Positions 1-7,580 are shown, numbered from the stretch's first letter. The stretch: DNA of 64,000 nt from Clostridia bacterium (GCA_017504945.1 JAFVQJ010000012.1:1-64000); one strand, 5' to 3'. The notes: generated by a model not told the origin, from the letters alone. Numbers and translations: made by a program.

Positions 1-102
1 ATGAAGAAAGCCGGTATCCGTCCGATGATCCACGGTTTTATCATCTCGGCGTTGGTCGTTGTCGTTGCGTTGTTGGTAGAAATGGCAATGGGAATCGTAT
101 AA
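1..102 (+). CDS. C-terminal end of a membrane protein, possibly YeiH-family (UPF0324) exporter; 5' part outside window
   Basis: An open frame runs from the first base of the window to TAA at 100-102, giving 33 residues. It begins with a basic/aromatic patch (KKAGIRPMIHG) and continues as one hydrophobic helix to the stop. A charged loop followed by a last helix is how YeiH/UPF0324 putative sulfate exporters end, and the KxAGxRP pattern is reminiscent of them, but the fragment is too short for certainty. The ATG at position 1 is probably an internal methionine, because no upstream sequence is available to show a ribosome site. No clear terminator follows within 150 bases. Confidence 0.4.
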   Translation: MKKAGIRPMIHGFIISALVVVVALLVEMAMGIV

Positions 103-187
103 AGAGAAATAACACTATAAGAGAGCAATGAATAAATTATCTGATGCGAGTTACACGGTATTATAAACTACAATTTATCGAATTGTT

Positions 188-244
188 TTGTGTCGGCATC
201 TAAATCGGTGCGACGAGCCAAAGGACACGCAGTCATCGACACAA
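188..244. repeat. Inverted repeat TTGTGTCG / CGACACAA
   Basis: Two perfect 8-bp arms (188-195 and 237-244), extended by AATT on the outside, enclose about 40 bases rich in GCGACGAGCC-like sequence. The repeat lies just upstream of the promoter at 251-279. It could be a structured leader or operator, or the trace of a lost element. There is no U-tract, so a terminator is unlikely. Confidence 0.35.
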
Positions 245-250
245 TTCAAG

Positions 251-279
251 TTGCAATACCGCTTCATTTGTGCTATAAT
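251..279 (+). promoter_or_regulatory. Promoter of the glycosidase-like gene at 312
   Basis: TTGCAA (251-256), a 17-base spacer and TATAAT (274-279) match the sigma-A consensus. Transcription should start near 286, leaving a short leader before the start codon at 303 or 312. Confidence 0.6.
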
Positions 280-311
280 TAACCCAATTCCGAACTGAAG
301 CGGTGATATTT

Positions 312-1487
312 ATGAAGCACTTTGCCAACGGTTTCTTTGATAAATTTCATATCGGCACCTACTGTCTGCAGGAAAACGCAAGAACCGAAGCCACCGTCAA
401 GGATATGCGCGATTGCGGCATCGACCTTTTGTTTGGCATCGACAACGACGAGGCGCTTCTTGACCTTCTCTACCGTCATGGCATAGGCGCCGTCGTTTCG
501 GGAATCGTTCCCCATTGGTTCGGCGGAAACGGCGATAACGCGGGCAAGATGGAGCTTCTTTGCACCGACGAGAGCTATATTAACGGAATAAGCGGCTTTG
601 CCGACCATCCCGCAACCGTCGGCATCGATATATGCGACGAGCCCTCGAGCATCGACCTTCACCGTTGCGGTCAGGCAGCCGAGCTTGTAAATAAGCTTTT
701 GCCCTCTAAATTTCCCTACATCAACCTTTATCCCTCTTACGGTATGACGGCGTCAAACGACTCTGCACAGCGTAAAAAGGAGCTCGGAGTCGCAAACTAT
801 AAGGATTATCTTGAGGAATACTGCAAAAATGTAGATCTCCCCTATCTCAGCCTCGACCATTACCCCTTTTCCTCAAGCACGCGGTTATTCTTCAGCGACC
901 TCGAAGCCGCCGCAGAGGTCTGCAAGAAAAACGGAAAGAGACTTTTAACGGTCTTGCAGGTAAACTCGCACGAAAAGGACGTTTATCTGTCCAAATCTCA
1001 GCTTTGCTTTCAGGCTTTTATCGCAATGGCATACGGCGCGTCGGCAATAACGTGGGCGTGTTACAGCGCGGGCTGGTGGTATAACAACGTCCTCGATGAA
1101 AACGGCGAAAAGACCGAGCAATATTTCAAGCTAAAGGATGTCAACCACGCGATACTGGCGCTCTCGAAGGAATACTGTAAATACAGTCAAAGCTCCACCT
1201 CAATAATAAAGGGCGGCACCTCTTGCAAGCGTGGCGATTTTACGAATATTGTCGCAACGAATGATATGATTTTGGGCGAATTTGAGAAAAAAAGCGGAAA
1301 TAAGGCAATTTTTATTTCTTTGGCAGACCCAAACGCCTCCGACTGCACCCTTTCCTTCAGGCTTGACGGCAAAGGGACGGCTCATCTTTTTATGCCAAAC
1401 GGCGAAAAAGTGCTCACCTGCGACGCCGACGGCGTTTACCGTATAACATTTTCAAACACCGAAGCCTGCTTCGTTACGGTTGAATAA
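312..1487 (+). CDS. TIM-barrel glycoside hydrolase-like protein, intracellular
   Basis: The product is about 391 residues with no signal peptide. The N-terminal two thirds read as a (beta/alpha)8 barrel: GIDLLFGIDND near the start, then VGIDICDEPS around residue 107-113, then LPYLSLDHYPF near 180, and a late segment YGASAITWACYSAGWWYNN. The DEP motif at a strand end fits the acid/base position of clan GH-A glycosidases, and the tail looks like a small beta domain. I cannot assign a family or a substrate. The frame is open from GTG at 303, but ATG at 312 is preferred because it gives a normal N-terminus (MKHFANG). No strong ribosome site separates the two. The gene stands alone, with its own promoter at 251-279 and a terminator at 1499-1533. 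Confidence 0.6.
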   Translation: MKHFANGFFDKFHIGTYCLQENARTEATVKDMRDCGIDLLFGIDNDEALLDLLYRHGIGAVVSGIVPHWFGGNGDNAGKMELLCTDESYINGISGFADHPATVGIDICDEPSSIDLHRCGQAAELVNKLLPSKFPYINLYPSYGMTASNDSAQRKKELGVANYKDYLEEYCKNVDLPYLSLDHYPFSSSTRLFFSDLEAAAEVCKKNGKRLLTVLQVNSHEKDVYLSKSQLCFQAFIAMAYGASAITWACYSAGWWYNNVLDENGEKTEQYFKLKDVNHAILALSKEYCKYSQSSTSIIKGGTSCKRGDFTNIVATNDMILGEFEKKSGNKAIFISLADPNASDCTLSFRLDGKGTAHLFMPNGEKVLTCDADGVYRITFSNTEACFVTVE

Positions 1488-1498
1488 TCTTATAGAAT

Positions 1499-1533
1499 AA
1501 AAAAACAGCGCTCATCCGAGTGCTGTTTTTTAT
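1499..1533. terminator. Bidirectional hairpin terminator
   Basis: AAAAACAGCGCT and AGTGCTGTTTTT pair across the loop CATCCG with A/T tracts on both sides. It ends the plus-strand gene at 312-1487 and probably once ended the minus-strand LuxR-type gene whose remnant follows. Confidence 0.8.
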
Positions 1534-1643
1534 TCTTGTTTTTCTCTGTTTATTGCTTTGTAGATCTCAACGAGCCGCTTTCTCGACGGCACTCCGAGCT
1601 TTCCGTGATTACTTATATAAAAGCACGTGCCGTTATACACCAT
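1530..1643 (-). pseudogene. Remnant of a LuxR-family regulator C-terminus
   Basis: On the minus strand a short frame of about 37 codons ends at TAA (1530-1532) right beside the terminator. It contains YISNHGKLGVPSRKRLVEIY, which resembles the end of LuxR-type helix-turn-helix domains (recognition helix IxNxxxKLGVxSR followed by a short helix). The rest of the regulator is absent and there is no convincing ribosome site. I read it as a decayed gene end. A TTGACA-17-TATAAC match overlaps its upstream edge, so a short transcript from here to the terminator is possible. Confidence 0.5.
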
Positions 1644-1813
1644 TTAAAAATTTTTGTCAAACCGTCTTGCATTCTGTTCCCAAATGTATAAAAGCTTTAA
1701 AAGTATCGCAAAAATCAAGCCGCACAATTTTCCTTGCACCAAATTCGGTTCGTAAACCTTGATATAATTTAAAGGTCTCAAAACAATAATCTTACAAAAA
1801 TGATGTAAATGCC

Positions 1814-1900
1814 ATGGTGAAAATTGCTGATATAATTAAATACGAGGGTGATAACAGCACGTTTGTGTGGAAGCATCCGCGCGAGGATTTTAACACTGCC
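1814..1900 (+). pseudogene. Remnant of an SPFH/virion-core-like protein N-terminus
   Basis: The first 28 or so codons from ATG 1814 read IIKYEGDNSTFVWKHPREDF. This is characteristic of the start of the bacterial SPFH-domain / virion core protein family (YdjI-like), where the phrase YEGDNSTxVWKxPxEDFNT is followed by an HESQEA segment. Here similarity stops abruptly after EDFNT and the frame continues into unrelated sequence before a terminator. Only the 5' end of the gene survives. Confidence 0.6.
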
Positions 1901-1933
1901 ACGATATTTCTACTGACCTTTTATGGCGCAAAT

Positions 1934-1965
1934 AAAAAGGTGCCCTGTTTGTGGCACCTTTTGGT
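1934..1965. terminator. Hairpin terminator
   Basis: AAAAAGGTGCC pairs with GGCACCTTTT across an 8-base loop, with A/T tracts on both sides. It lies between the SPFH remnant (plus) and the end of the hypothetical minus-strand gene, so it can serve both. Confidence 0.8.
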
Positions 1966-1981
1966 TTATAGTAATATATTT

Positions 1982-2584
1982 TTACGATTCCCACGCGTTG
2001 AGCTCGTAATCATATAAAGACATTCCCTTTTTCTCTGTTTTTTCTTTCACGGCTTGTATATATGATTTCAAATAATCAATATCATTGCACTGTGACCAGC
2101 TGCCGTTAAATGAAATATTGAATTCCTTTTTTATATGTTTAATCATTATTCCGTCAACGGGGAAAACCGGAATTCCTGTTATTAAGGAATTTTCCATATT
2201 AAAATGCTGCAACAAAACAGCGTAATACTTTATTGACATATTTACCCATTTTTGCGCATTGCCGTAAGTATAATCATCAATACCGTACTTTTTGTATACT
2301 TTATATATTTTATTCCATATATCATATACAACGTCAATTTCAAAAGGTGTTTTTTCATTTATTGCAGCGCAGAGGAACTCTTTTATTATTGTTTCTCCAT
2401 CTTTTCTTGCCAAAGCCGCTTCGCGCTTCTTGCCGTTAAATTTTACTGCACGCAATACAGATGCCCGATAAGAAAGCGTTGCTGCCAAACAAGCCAAATC
2501 AATATAATCGGGATTTGCTTCCAGTTTTTTAAATGCTTTACTGTTTGCGCAAAACCTATTAAACCACATTTCTGCCTTGTTCAT
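1982..2584 (-). CDS. Conserved hypothetical protein, about 200 residues
   Basis: The start is placed at the second methionine (2584), because GAAAGAGGA lies seven bases before it. An upstream in-frame ATG at 2602 has no ribosome site. The product is soluble, probably all-helical, and lysine/tyrosine-rich. It has no signal peptide, membrane segment or motif I can name. The phrase YTYGNAQKWVNMSIKYY near residue 110 looks like a conserved helical core, and SWSQCNDIDYL near the end could be a second one. Base composition is AT-rich compared with the metabolic genes further on, in keeping with the decayed surroundings. It converges on the terminator at 1934-1965. No function is claimed. Confidence 0.55.
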   Translation of the reverse strand: MNKAEMWFNRFCANSKAFKKLEANPDYIDLACLAATLSYRASVLRAVKFNGKKREAALARKDGETIIKEFLCAAINEKTPFEIDVVYDIWNKIYKVYKKYGIDDYTYGNAQKWVNMSIKYYAVLLQHFNMENSLITGIPVFPVDGIMIKHIKKEFNISFNGSWSQCNDIDYLKSYIQAVKEKTEKKGMSLYDYELNAWES

Positions 2585-2713
2585 ATAAACATCCTCTTTC
2601 ATAAAAAATTTCTATTATTATATTAGATTTACACAAAAAAATCAACTATAACGAATTCAAAACGTGAAAATTTAAACAAATTTATTTATTTTTCAAATTG
2701 CCCCCTTTAATAG

Positions 2714-2743
2714 TTGATTTTAGTATTTTTTGTGTGTTATAAT
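2714..2743 (+). promoter_or_regulatory. Promoter of the FtsH-like unit
   Basis: TTGATT (2714-2719), 18 bases, TATAAT (2738-2743). A leader of about 105 bases follows and includes AATAAAGGAGGTCCCCACCTTATT-like symmetry at about 2755-2778, which may fold. Confidence 0.6.
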
Positions 2744-2857
2744 AAGTGCCCTTAATAAAGGAGGTCCCCACCTTATTGCGTCTTAATCCCGGAAACGCAA
2801 CAAACTATTTTTCGCAATTATTTTATCCGAGTAAAAAACAAAGAAGGAGAAAACGTT

Positions 2858-4123
2858 ATGGATTTTGAATTGATCATTGGTTACGAGGACGTAAAGGCAG
2901 AGCTCAGGATGGCGCTTGACACAATCAAAAACCCCGAAAAATATAAGAAACTTGGGGCAAAACCTCCGCGTGGAATTTTGCTTCACGGTGATCCCGGTGT
3001 TGGTAAAACGGTATTGTCAAAAGCGTTTCTTGAGGCAAGCGGTAGAAAGTGTTTTATTTGCCGAAAGGACAAACCCAACGGGGATTTCGTGAATGAGATT
3101 ACAAAGACCTTTGAAAAAGCTAAGGCAAGCGAGCCTTGCATTATCCTTCTTGATGATATGGACAAATTTGCAAACGAAGATAAAGATCGTCCCGATGCCG
3201 AAGAGTACGTAACGATTCAGTCTTGCATTGATGATATCTCGGATAAAGATATTTTCGTTATGGCAACAGTAAATAATCTTAAAAAGCTCCCTGATTCTCT
3301 GATGAGAGCCGGACGCTTTGATAAAGTGATAGAGATGAAAATGCCAAAAGGAAAGGATGCGACGGAAATCGTTAAATATTACTTGTCTTCCAAAACAACG
3401 GTATCCGACGTTGACCCCGAGGAAATCGCGCGAATTCTTGAGGGAAAATCCTGTGCCGAGTTAGAGGCAGTTGTCAATGAAGCGGGAATCTATGCGGGAT
3501 TTGAAGGAAAGAGCCATATTGATCGAGACGATCTTCTTCGCGCAGCTATGCGCGTGATCTTCGACGCTCCCGAACGTCTTGATTTTAAGGATGAATACAC
3601 GTTGCACCGAGTTGCCGTGCACGAGGCGGGGCACGCCATAGTTGCTGAAATCCTCGAGCCGGGATGTGTAAATCTTGTTTCTATTAATCCTCACGGGGGC
3701 GATGTGGGAGGCTTTACTTCGTATAACAACAATGAACACTATTTTAATTCTATTTCGTATATGAAGGAACGAGTTATCGCACTTCTCGGAGGTAAGGCGG
3801 CATCAGAAATTGTGTTTGCGGAAGCCGACGTAGGTTGTAACCAAGATATACGCCGCGCATTTCTTATTGTTGAGCGATTTGTTGATAACTATTGTGAGTT
3901 TGGCTTTGACAAGTTTGAACGCCATAACTCGTCTAACACATTGTTCGAGAAAAAAGAGACCTTTATTCACGCCGAGCTTGACCGCTACTATATTCAAGCA
4001 AAGAAAATCATATTAGAAAATCGTGCATTCTTTGACGCGTTGGTTCGCGCTCTGATGGAAAAGAAAACGCTTACTGCTAAAGATATTGCAAAAATTAAAA
4101 GCTCGGTTAGCAGCTTAATATAG
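2858..4123 (+). CDS. Soluble FtsH-like AAA ATPase with M41 zinc peptidase domain
   Basis: This 421-residue protein carries the two core domains of FtsH in order but lacks the N-terminal membrane anchors, so it should be cytosolic. AAA domain: Walker A GDPGVGKT (44-51), Walker B IILLDDMD (95-102) and an Arg-finger region RAGRFDK (150-156). Peptidase domain: HEAGH (255-259), with a plausible third zinc ligand Asp in GCNQDI (about 330). Two oddities matter. The Walker B acidic pair is DD where FtsH has DE, and the substrate-gripping pore loop (FVG in FtsH) is replaced by a charged KDKPNGD stretch near 70-76. These suggest slow or altered ATP use and a special substrate. The ribosome site GAAGGAG sits just before ATG 2858. 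A small gene follows 16 bases downstream in the same unit. Confidence 0.8.
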   Translation: MDFELIIGYEDVKAELRMALDTIKNPEKYKKLGAKPPRGILLHGDPGVGKTVLSKAFLEASGRKCFICRKDKPNGDFVNEITKTFEKAKASEPCIILLDDMDKFANEDKDRPDAEEYVTIQSCIDDISDKDIFVMATVNNLKKLPDSLMRAGRFDKVIEMKMPKGKDATEIVKYYLSSKTTVSDVDPEEIARILEGKSCAELEAVVNEAGIYAGFEGKSHIDRDDLLRAAMRVIFDAPERLDFKDEYTLHRVAVHEAGHAIVAEILEPGCVNLVSINPHGGDVGGFTSYNNNEHYFNSISYMKERVIALLGGKAASEIVFAEADVGCNQDIRRAFLIVERFVDNYCEFGFDKFERHNSSNTLFEKKETFIHAELDRYYIQAKKIILENRAFFDALVRALMEKKTLTAKDIAKIKSSVSSLI

Positions 4124-4139
4124 AGTTATAGAGGTTTTT

Positions 4140-4496
4140 ATGTGGTATTTTGTTTGTAATAATCAAAGAACAGGAAATTGTTATTTGGAATTTTTCAAGG
4201 GGAAATGGGATGGAATTTCAGTTTGGAACGACGACTCAATATTTTTAGATCCCACGATTATGGCTGAGGGTTTTAAAAATGCAATTGCTGAAGTAATCCC
4301 GACGTATAATGCATTGGGAATAACTACAATTTCCCCTGCCGTTTGGGAAGAAATCGGAAAAAGAGTATTGCAAAAAGACAATGAATCACAGGACCAATAT
4401 AACGAAGCAGATGTTTGGGCAAAGAGAGTGTTTCAAAGCCACGATTGTTTTACGATATTTTTTCAGTGTGAAACGCAATATTTCTTTTTTAATTAA
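4140..4496 (+). CDS. Hypothetical 118-residue protein co-transcribed with the FtsH-like protease
   Basis: It begins 16 bases after the FtsH-like stop, with TAGAGG before the ATG, and the pair ends at the terminator 4541-4580. The product is small and soluble, starting MWYFVCNNQRTGNCYLEFF, with an acidic middle and an aromatic tail. It has no known domain that I recognise, no signal peptide and no cysteine motif. Its position suggests an adaptor, regulator or substrate of the protease, but that is inference from gene order only. The unusual C-terminal run of aromatic residues (TQYFFFN) may mean the original C-terminus was lost by a frameshift. Confidence 0.5.
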   Translation: MWYFVCNNQRTGNCYLEFFKGKWDGISVWNDDSIFLDPTIMAEGFKNAIAEVIPTYNALGITTISPAVWEEIGKRVLQKDNESQDQYNEADVWAKRVFQSHDCFTIFFQCETQYFFFN

Positions 4497-4540
4497 CAAT
4501 CAAGCAGCACCAATAGTTCTGGTGAATTTATTGAATAAAT

Positions 4541-4580
4541 AAAAAGTCGTAAACGTGATTGTTTACAACTTTTTGTTTTT
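4541..4580 (+). terminator. Terminator of the FtsH-like unit
   Basis: AAAAAGTCGTAAAC and GTTTACAACTTTTT pair with one mismatch around GTGATT, followed by TTGTTTTT. Confidence 0.8.
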
Positions 4581-4588
4581 GTGGTTAT

Positions 4589-4787
4589 TTATTCCGCCAC
4601 AAACGGAATGTTTTTTTCTTTTGCAAATTTTTCAGCATAACTTCCTGCAGGAACGTAAATGGTGAGATTTTCGCAACCCTTGAAGGAATAACGGTCGATC
4701 GAAGTTACACTTTTGGGTATATTAATGCTTTTTAGACTTTTGCAACCACTGAAGGCATAGCTGCCAATTGAGGTTAAATAACTTCAA
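4589..4787 (-). pseudogene. Remnant: C-terminus of a BspA-like leucine-rich-repeat protein
   Basis: Reading the minus strand towards TAA at 4589-4591 gives two LRR_5-type repeats: LTSIGSYAFSGCKSLKSINI, then VTSIDRYSFKGCENLTIYV. A typical BspA/LRR_5 protein end follows (VPAGSYAEKFAKEKNIPF). An in-frame stop lies just upstream of the first repeat, so only about 60 codons of a much longer surface protein remain. No start codon or ribosome site is present. Confidence 0.75.
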
Positions 4788-4801
4788 ACTTCTTTGATAA
4801 T

Positions 4802-4975
4802 TCACTTATCCGCCTTCCCCTTTATATATTTCGTATATTCAACGGGATAAGGCACCTCATTTTCAAAATATTCCTCCATCGAAACGATAACGCCGCGCCT
4901 CTTTTCATATTTGTATCCCACGGGAACGTAAACGGCGTCGCGGCACTGACGTTGTGTGTCTATGACAAAAAGAAG
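4802..4975 (-). pseudogene. Remnant of an unidentified protein C-terminus
   Basis: A minus-strand frame ending in TGA (4802-4804) reads SLLFVIDTQRQCRDAVYVPV followed by GYKYEKRRGVIVSMEEYF and a charged tail. Its codon use and residue balance look like a genuine coding end, but I cannot name the family and there is no start. It lies directly upstream of the LRR remnant on the same strand and may have belonged to the same or a fused gene. Confidence 0.4.
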
Positions 4976-5025
4976 AGAAGACAGAAAACTATGTGAAAGT
5001 GCTTCGCTGACATAACTCCATAATC

Positions 5026-5053
5026 AAAACCACCATTCAATGGTGGTTTTGAT
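5026..5053. terminator. Hairpin terminator
   Basis: AAAACCACC and GGTGGTTTT pair around ATTCAAT. It is symmetrical and can act on either strand. No intact gene is attached to it. Confidence 0.65.
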
Positions 5054-5130
5054 TGAATTAAGCCGATAGACAACTTTTTATTCTTTAATGGTAATTTTCT
5101 GTTACTTTTTTGTGTTTTTCGCTAAAACAA

Positions 5131-5159
5131 TTGAAAGAAACTGGATTTTGTGCTATAAT
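5131..5159 (+). promoter_or_regulatory. Promoter of the repeat lipoprotein at 5219
   Basis: TTGAAA (5131-5136), 17-base spacer, TATAAT (5154-5159). The ribosome site TTTAGGAGG lies just before ATG 5219. Confidence 0.7.
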
Positions 5160-5218
5160 AAATTATCTATATTTATTATTATTTATTATTTGATTCCGTT
5201 TAATTTAGGAGGTAATAT

Positions 5219-7369
5219 ATGTTCAAACGCTGTGTTCTGTTTATAACTGCTTTAATTATGGTAGTTAGTCTGGTTGCTTGCCAAAAAGCTCCGGTAACCA
5301 ATTCCACGCCAACGGATATTGGCGATGGGGTGGTTATCTACCAAGCTGATTCTGCATTTGAGGAAGGCACAAAGGTAACCGCCGAGGTCTTGACCGCAGG
5401 ATCGGTTTATGAACGTGCACAAAATGCGGTTCAAGAAGAGGCCGTTCAGTTTGCCGTGTTTGAGATTACCGCAGTGAAGAATAACGCTGCAGTTCAACCT
5501 AACGGCTCTGTGAAGGTTGAGTTTCCTATCCCGGACGGCTATAGCAACAATCTCGTCCTCTGCTATGTATCCGAAAGTGGAGATAAGGAATTGCTGCAAA
5601 CGACTGTAGATTCCGCTAAGAAAGTGGTTTCTGCAGAGCTTAGTCATTTTAGTACATATGTGTTGGTCGATTTGGGAGAGCAGGCAAATGCTCCCCATGA
5701 CCATTCGTTTGGTGAATGGAAGTATGACACTGATTCTCATTGGAAAGATTGTATCTGCGGCGAGAAGGACAGTGTCGGCTCCCATTCTTTCGGCGAGTGG
5801 ACTGTGACGCAGGAAGCAACTGCGACTACTGCGGGCAGCAAGTACCGCACATGCTCTGTGTGCGGATATGAAGAGTCTGGGATTATTCCTGAGACTACAC
5901 ACACTCACACTTTCGGGGAGTGGAAGAGTGATTCCGCTTCTCATTGGAAGGAGTGTGGCTGTGGCGAAAAAGAAAACACGGCAGCCCATAGCTTTGGCGA
6001 CTGGACAGTAACGAAAGCGGCTACGACCACTGCGGAAGGCAGCAAATCCCGCACTTGCGTTGAGTGCGGCTATCAGGAAACTGCCACGATTCCGATGGTT
6101 ACACCACACAACCATACCTTCGGCGGCTGGAAGATCAATGCCACATCTCATTGGAAGGAATGCAGCTGCGGCCAAAAGGACAGCAACGCTTCCCACAGCT
6201 TTGGGGATTGGACCGTGACGAAAGAGGCCTCCACCTCCGCAGAGGGCAGCAGATACCGCACCTGCTCTGTGTGCAGCTATAAGCAGACAGAGACTATACC
6301 CGTGGTTTCCCATACCCATACCTTCAGCAGAACCTCCGCAGGTCTGAAGAAGGGCAAATGCGATATTTGCGGAAAGGCTATGCCCATCTACAATTTAGGT
6401 GGTGAAATTTACGACAAACCCGGCGAGAACCTTTGGCTTGTTGTGAACGAAAACGGCTCTTATGATTGGTACTATGAGGCCGATGTAAATGCAACCGTTG
6501 AAGATTACTGCCATGCTGAATTTGCAAACAACTACTCCAGCTACCGCTATCCCTGCATGGATCTCCAGGTATTTGACGGAGTGGCCAATCACCGCTATGT
6601 GCTTATCTTCTACATTGAAAACGGCGAACTGAAGCATATCATTCCCTCCGATCCCAATTGGAACAAAGTGATTCCGGACAATGTTGTGGATCCCAAGGAA
6701 ATATTCTGCAGCGACGGTGAATTGCGCAGCACCTATGAGGAATCCGCGTGGTCCGGCTATGTCATCACCAAAGGTACGACCACCTTGGGCGGTAAGACGG
6801 AGGAGTATACCGTAACGCTTTCTATGCATACTCCCCGCTCCAAGAGCTTTTGGGAGACAAACCGGAGCGGCCCTACCTTCTACACATACTACACGACCAG
6901 TTATTCGGCTCCCTTCCAAAAACTGGAGAACAACTCCTCTGCTTTGCAAAACACCGTCAAATACAACGCAAACGGTGACTATTACACCGTTTCTGCTTAC
7001 ACGGAGAAATATTATCAGGCACCGGATGTTTACGATCTTTACTACTATCAGAACAGCGGTCTGTTATCCACGACTACAGCCGGTTATAGTCCGAAGTATT
7101 ACCTGTATTCGGATATGACCTGCGAAAAGATCAATTCCACAAGTGCGCCACTCTCGAAGGAAATCTATCAGGGCTTGCCCTATGGGCTCGAGTTTACCTT
7201 GATGTCCGACAATCCCAACGAGGTGGTGACCTACAAATTTGTGGTCGACCATCCCGAGTTCCGTAATGTTACCGAAATCTATAAAACGGTCTATACGAAG
7301 CATGAACTCTATCTGGTGAAGAGTGGTTCCTCCGGTGGATATGTTTTGACTGACGTTAAACCCTCTTAA
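5219..7369 (+). CDS. Large lipoprotein with ZU5-like domain and three cysteine-rich HxHxFGxW repeats
   Basis: The product is 716 residues with a lipoprotein signal peptide (lipobox LVAC, Cys21), so it should be anchored outside the membrane. Residues about 50-150 resemble the ZU5-like domain of clostridial surface proteins (KVEFPIPDGYSNN, ending HFSTYVLVD). Three tandem repeats of 68-69 residues follow, starting at 5696, 5900 and 6107, each with HxHxFGxW, SHWKxCxCG, HSFGxWTVT and a TCxxCxY pair. A fourth repeat is cut short at 6311-6379. The four cysteines per repeat look like a small metal- or disulfide-stabilised module. The last 320 residues are aromatic-rich with no domain I know. The gene stands alone. 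Function is unknown; adhesion or cell-surface binding is a guess. Confidence 0.7.
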   Translation: MFKRCVLFITALIMVVSLVACQKAPVTNSTPTDIGDGVVIYQADSAFEEGTKVTAEVLTAGSVYERAQNAVQEEAVQFAVFEITAVKNNAAVQPNGSVKVEFPIPDGYSNNLVLCYVSESGDKELLQTTVDSAKKVVSAELSHFSTYVLVDLGEQANAPHDHSFGEWKYDTDSHWKDCICGEKDSVGSHSFGEWTVTQEATATTAGSKYRTCSVCGYEESGIIPETTHTHTFGEWKSDSASHWKECGCGEKENTAAHSFGDWTVTKAATTTAEGSKSRTCVECGYQETATIPMVTPHNHTFGGWKINATSHWKECSCGQKDSNASHSFGDWTVTKEASTSAEGSRYRTCSVCSYKQTETIPVVSHTHTFSRTSAGLKKGKCDICGKAMPIYNLGGEIYDKPGENLWLVVNENGSYDWYYEADVNATVEDYCHAEFANNYSSYRYPCMDLQVFDGVANHRYVLIFYIENGELKHIIPSDPNWNKVIPDNVVDPKEIFCSDGELRSTYEESAWSGYVITKGTTTLGGKTEEYTVTLSMHTPRSKSFWETNRSGPTFYTYYTTSYSAPFQKLENNSSALQNTVKYNANGDYYTVSAYTEKYYQAPDVYDLYYYQNSGLLSTTTAGYSPKYYLYSDMTCEKINSTSAPLSKEIYQGLPYGLEFTLMSDNPNEVVTYKFVVDHPEFRNVTEIYKTVYTKHELYLVKSGSSGGYVLTDVKPS
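5696..6379 (+). repeat. Tandem 204-207 bp coding repeat, three full copies and one partial
   Basis: Units start at 5696, 5900 and 6107, with a partial unit at 6311. Each encodes HxHxFGxW, SHWKxCxCGxK, HSFGxWTVTxEA, then TCSVCxY. The unit lengths are whole codons (204, 207, 204), so copies can be gained or lost without breaking the frame. Confidence 0.85.
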
Positions 7370-7391
7370 GCAGATATGTAAAGTTCTGAAT

Positions 7392-7416
7392 GATCCTGCT
7401 TGTCTTTATGCAGGAT
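7392..7416 (+). terminator. Hairpin after the repeat lipoprotein, weak terminator
   Basis: GATCCTGC pairs with GCAGGATC around TTGTCTTTAT, but there is no U-run after it. It may be a 3' end stabiliser rather than an intrinsic terminator. Confidence 0.4.
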
Positions 7417-7580
7417 CGATAATCGTGAAATTGCTCACATAGAAAATGCACTTAATCTTTCCCACTTCCCCTTTTCTTAATTATATTAAACCATTTTTGC
7501 TGTACGATAATACGGACTCGTAAGCATAAAAACAAAGTCCTTTTGTATAAAATTCTCGACCTTTACTGTAAATACAGCCC

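Larger units (their letters stand above)
1488..1981. other. Gene-poor stretch with two decayed gene ends
   Basis: These 494 bases hold no intact gene. They contain a LuxR C-terminal remnant (minus, 1530-1643), an SPFH N-terminal remnant (plus, 1814-1900), and a terminator at each end. The sequence between them (1644-1813) is AT-rich and I see nothing recognisable in it. Confidence 0.7.
4497..5218. other. Gene-poor stretch with decayed fragments
   Basis: These 722 bases hold the terminator at 4541-4580, two minus-strand coding remnants (4589-4787, 4802-4975), a hairpin at 5026-5053 and the promoter at 5131-5159. Apart from these it is AT-rich and I see nothing else. Confidence 0.7.

Noticed and set aside
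1520-1762. Plus-strand open frame of 80 codons after the first glycosidase gene
   Set aside because: It starts inside the terminator hairpin, has no ribosome site, and overlaps the minus-strand LuxR remnant, which explains the coding-like sequence better.
4963-5016. A 17-codon plus-strand frame starting ATG in the decayed interval
   Set aside because: It is too short, has no ribosome site and falls within the minus-strand remnant.
5252-6319. Minus-strand open frame of 355 codons
   Set aside because: It lies wholly inside the repeat lipoprotein gene, changes nothing in codon usage, has no start signal and is opened by the biased composition of the repeats.
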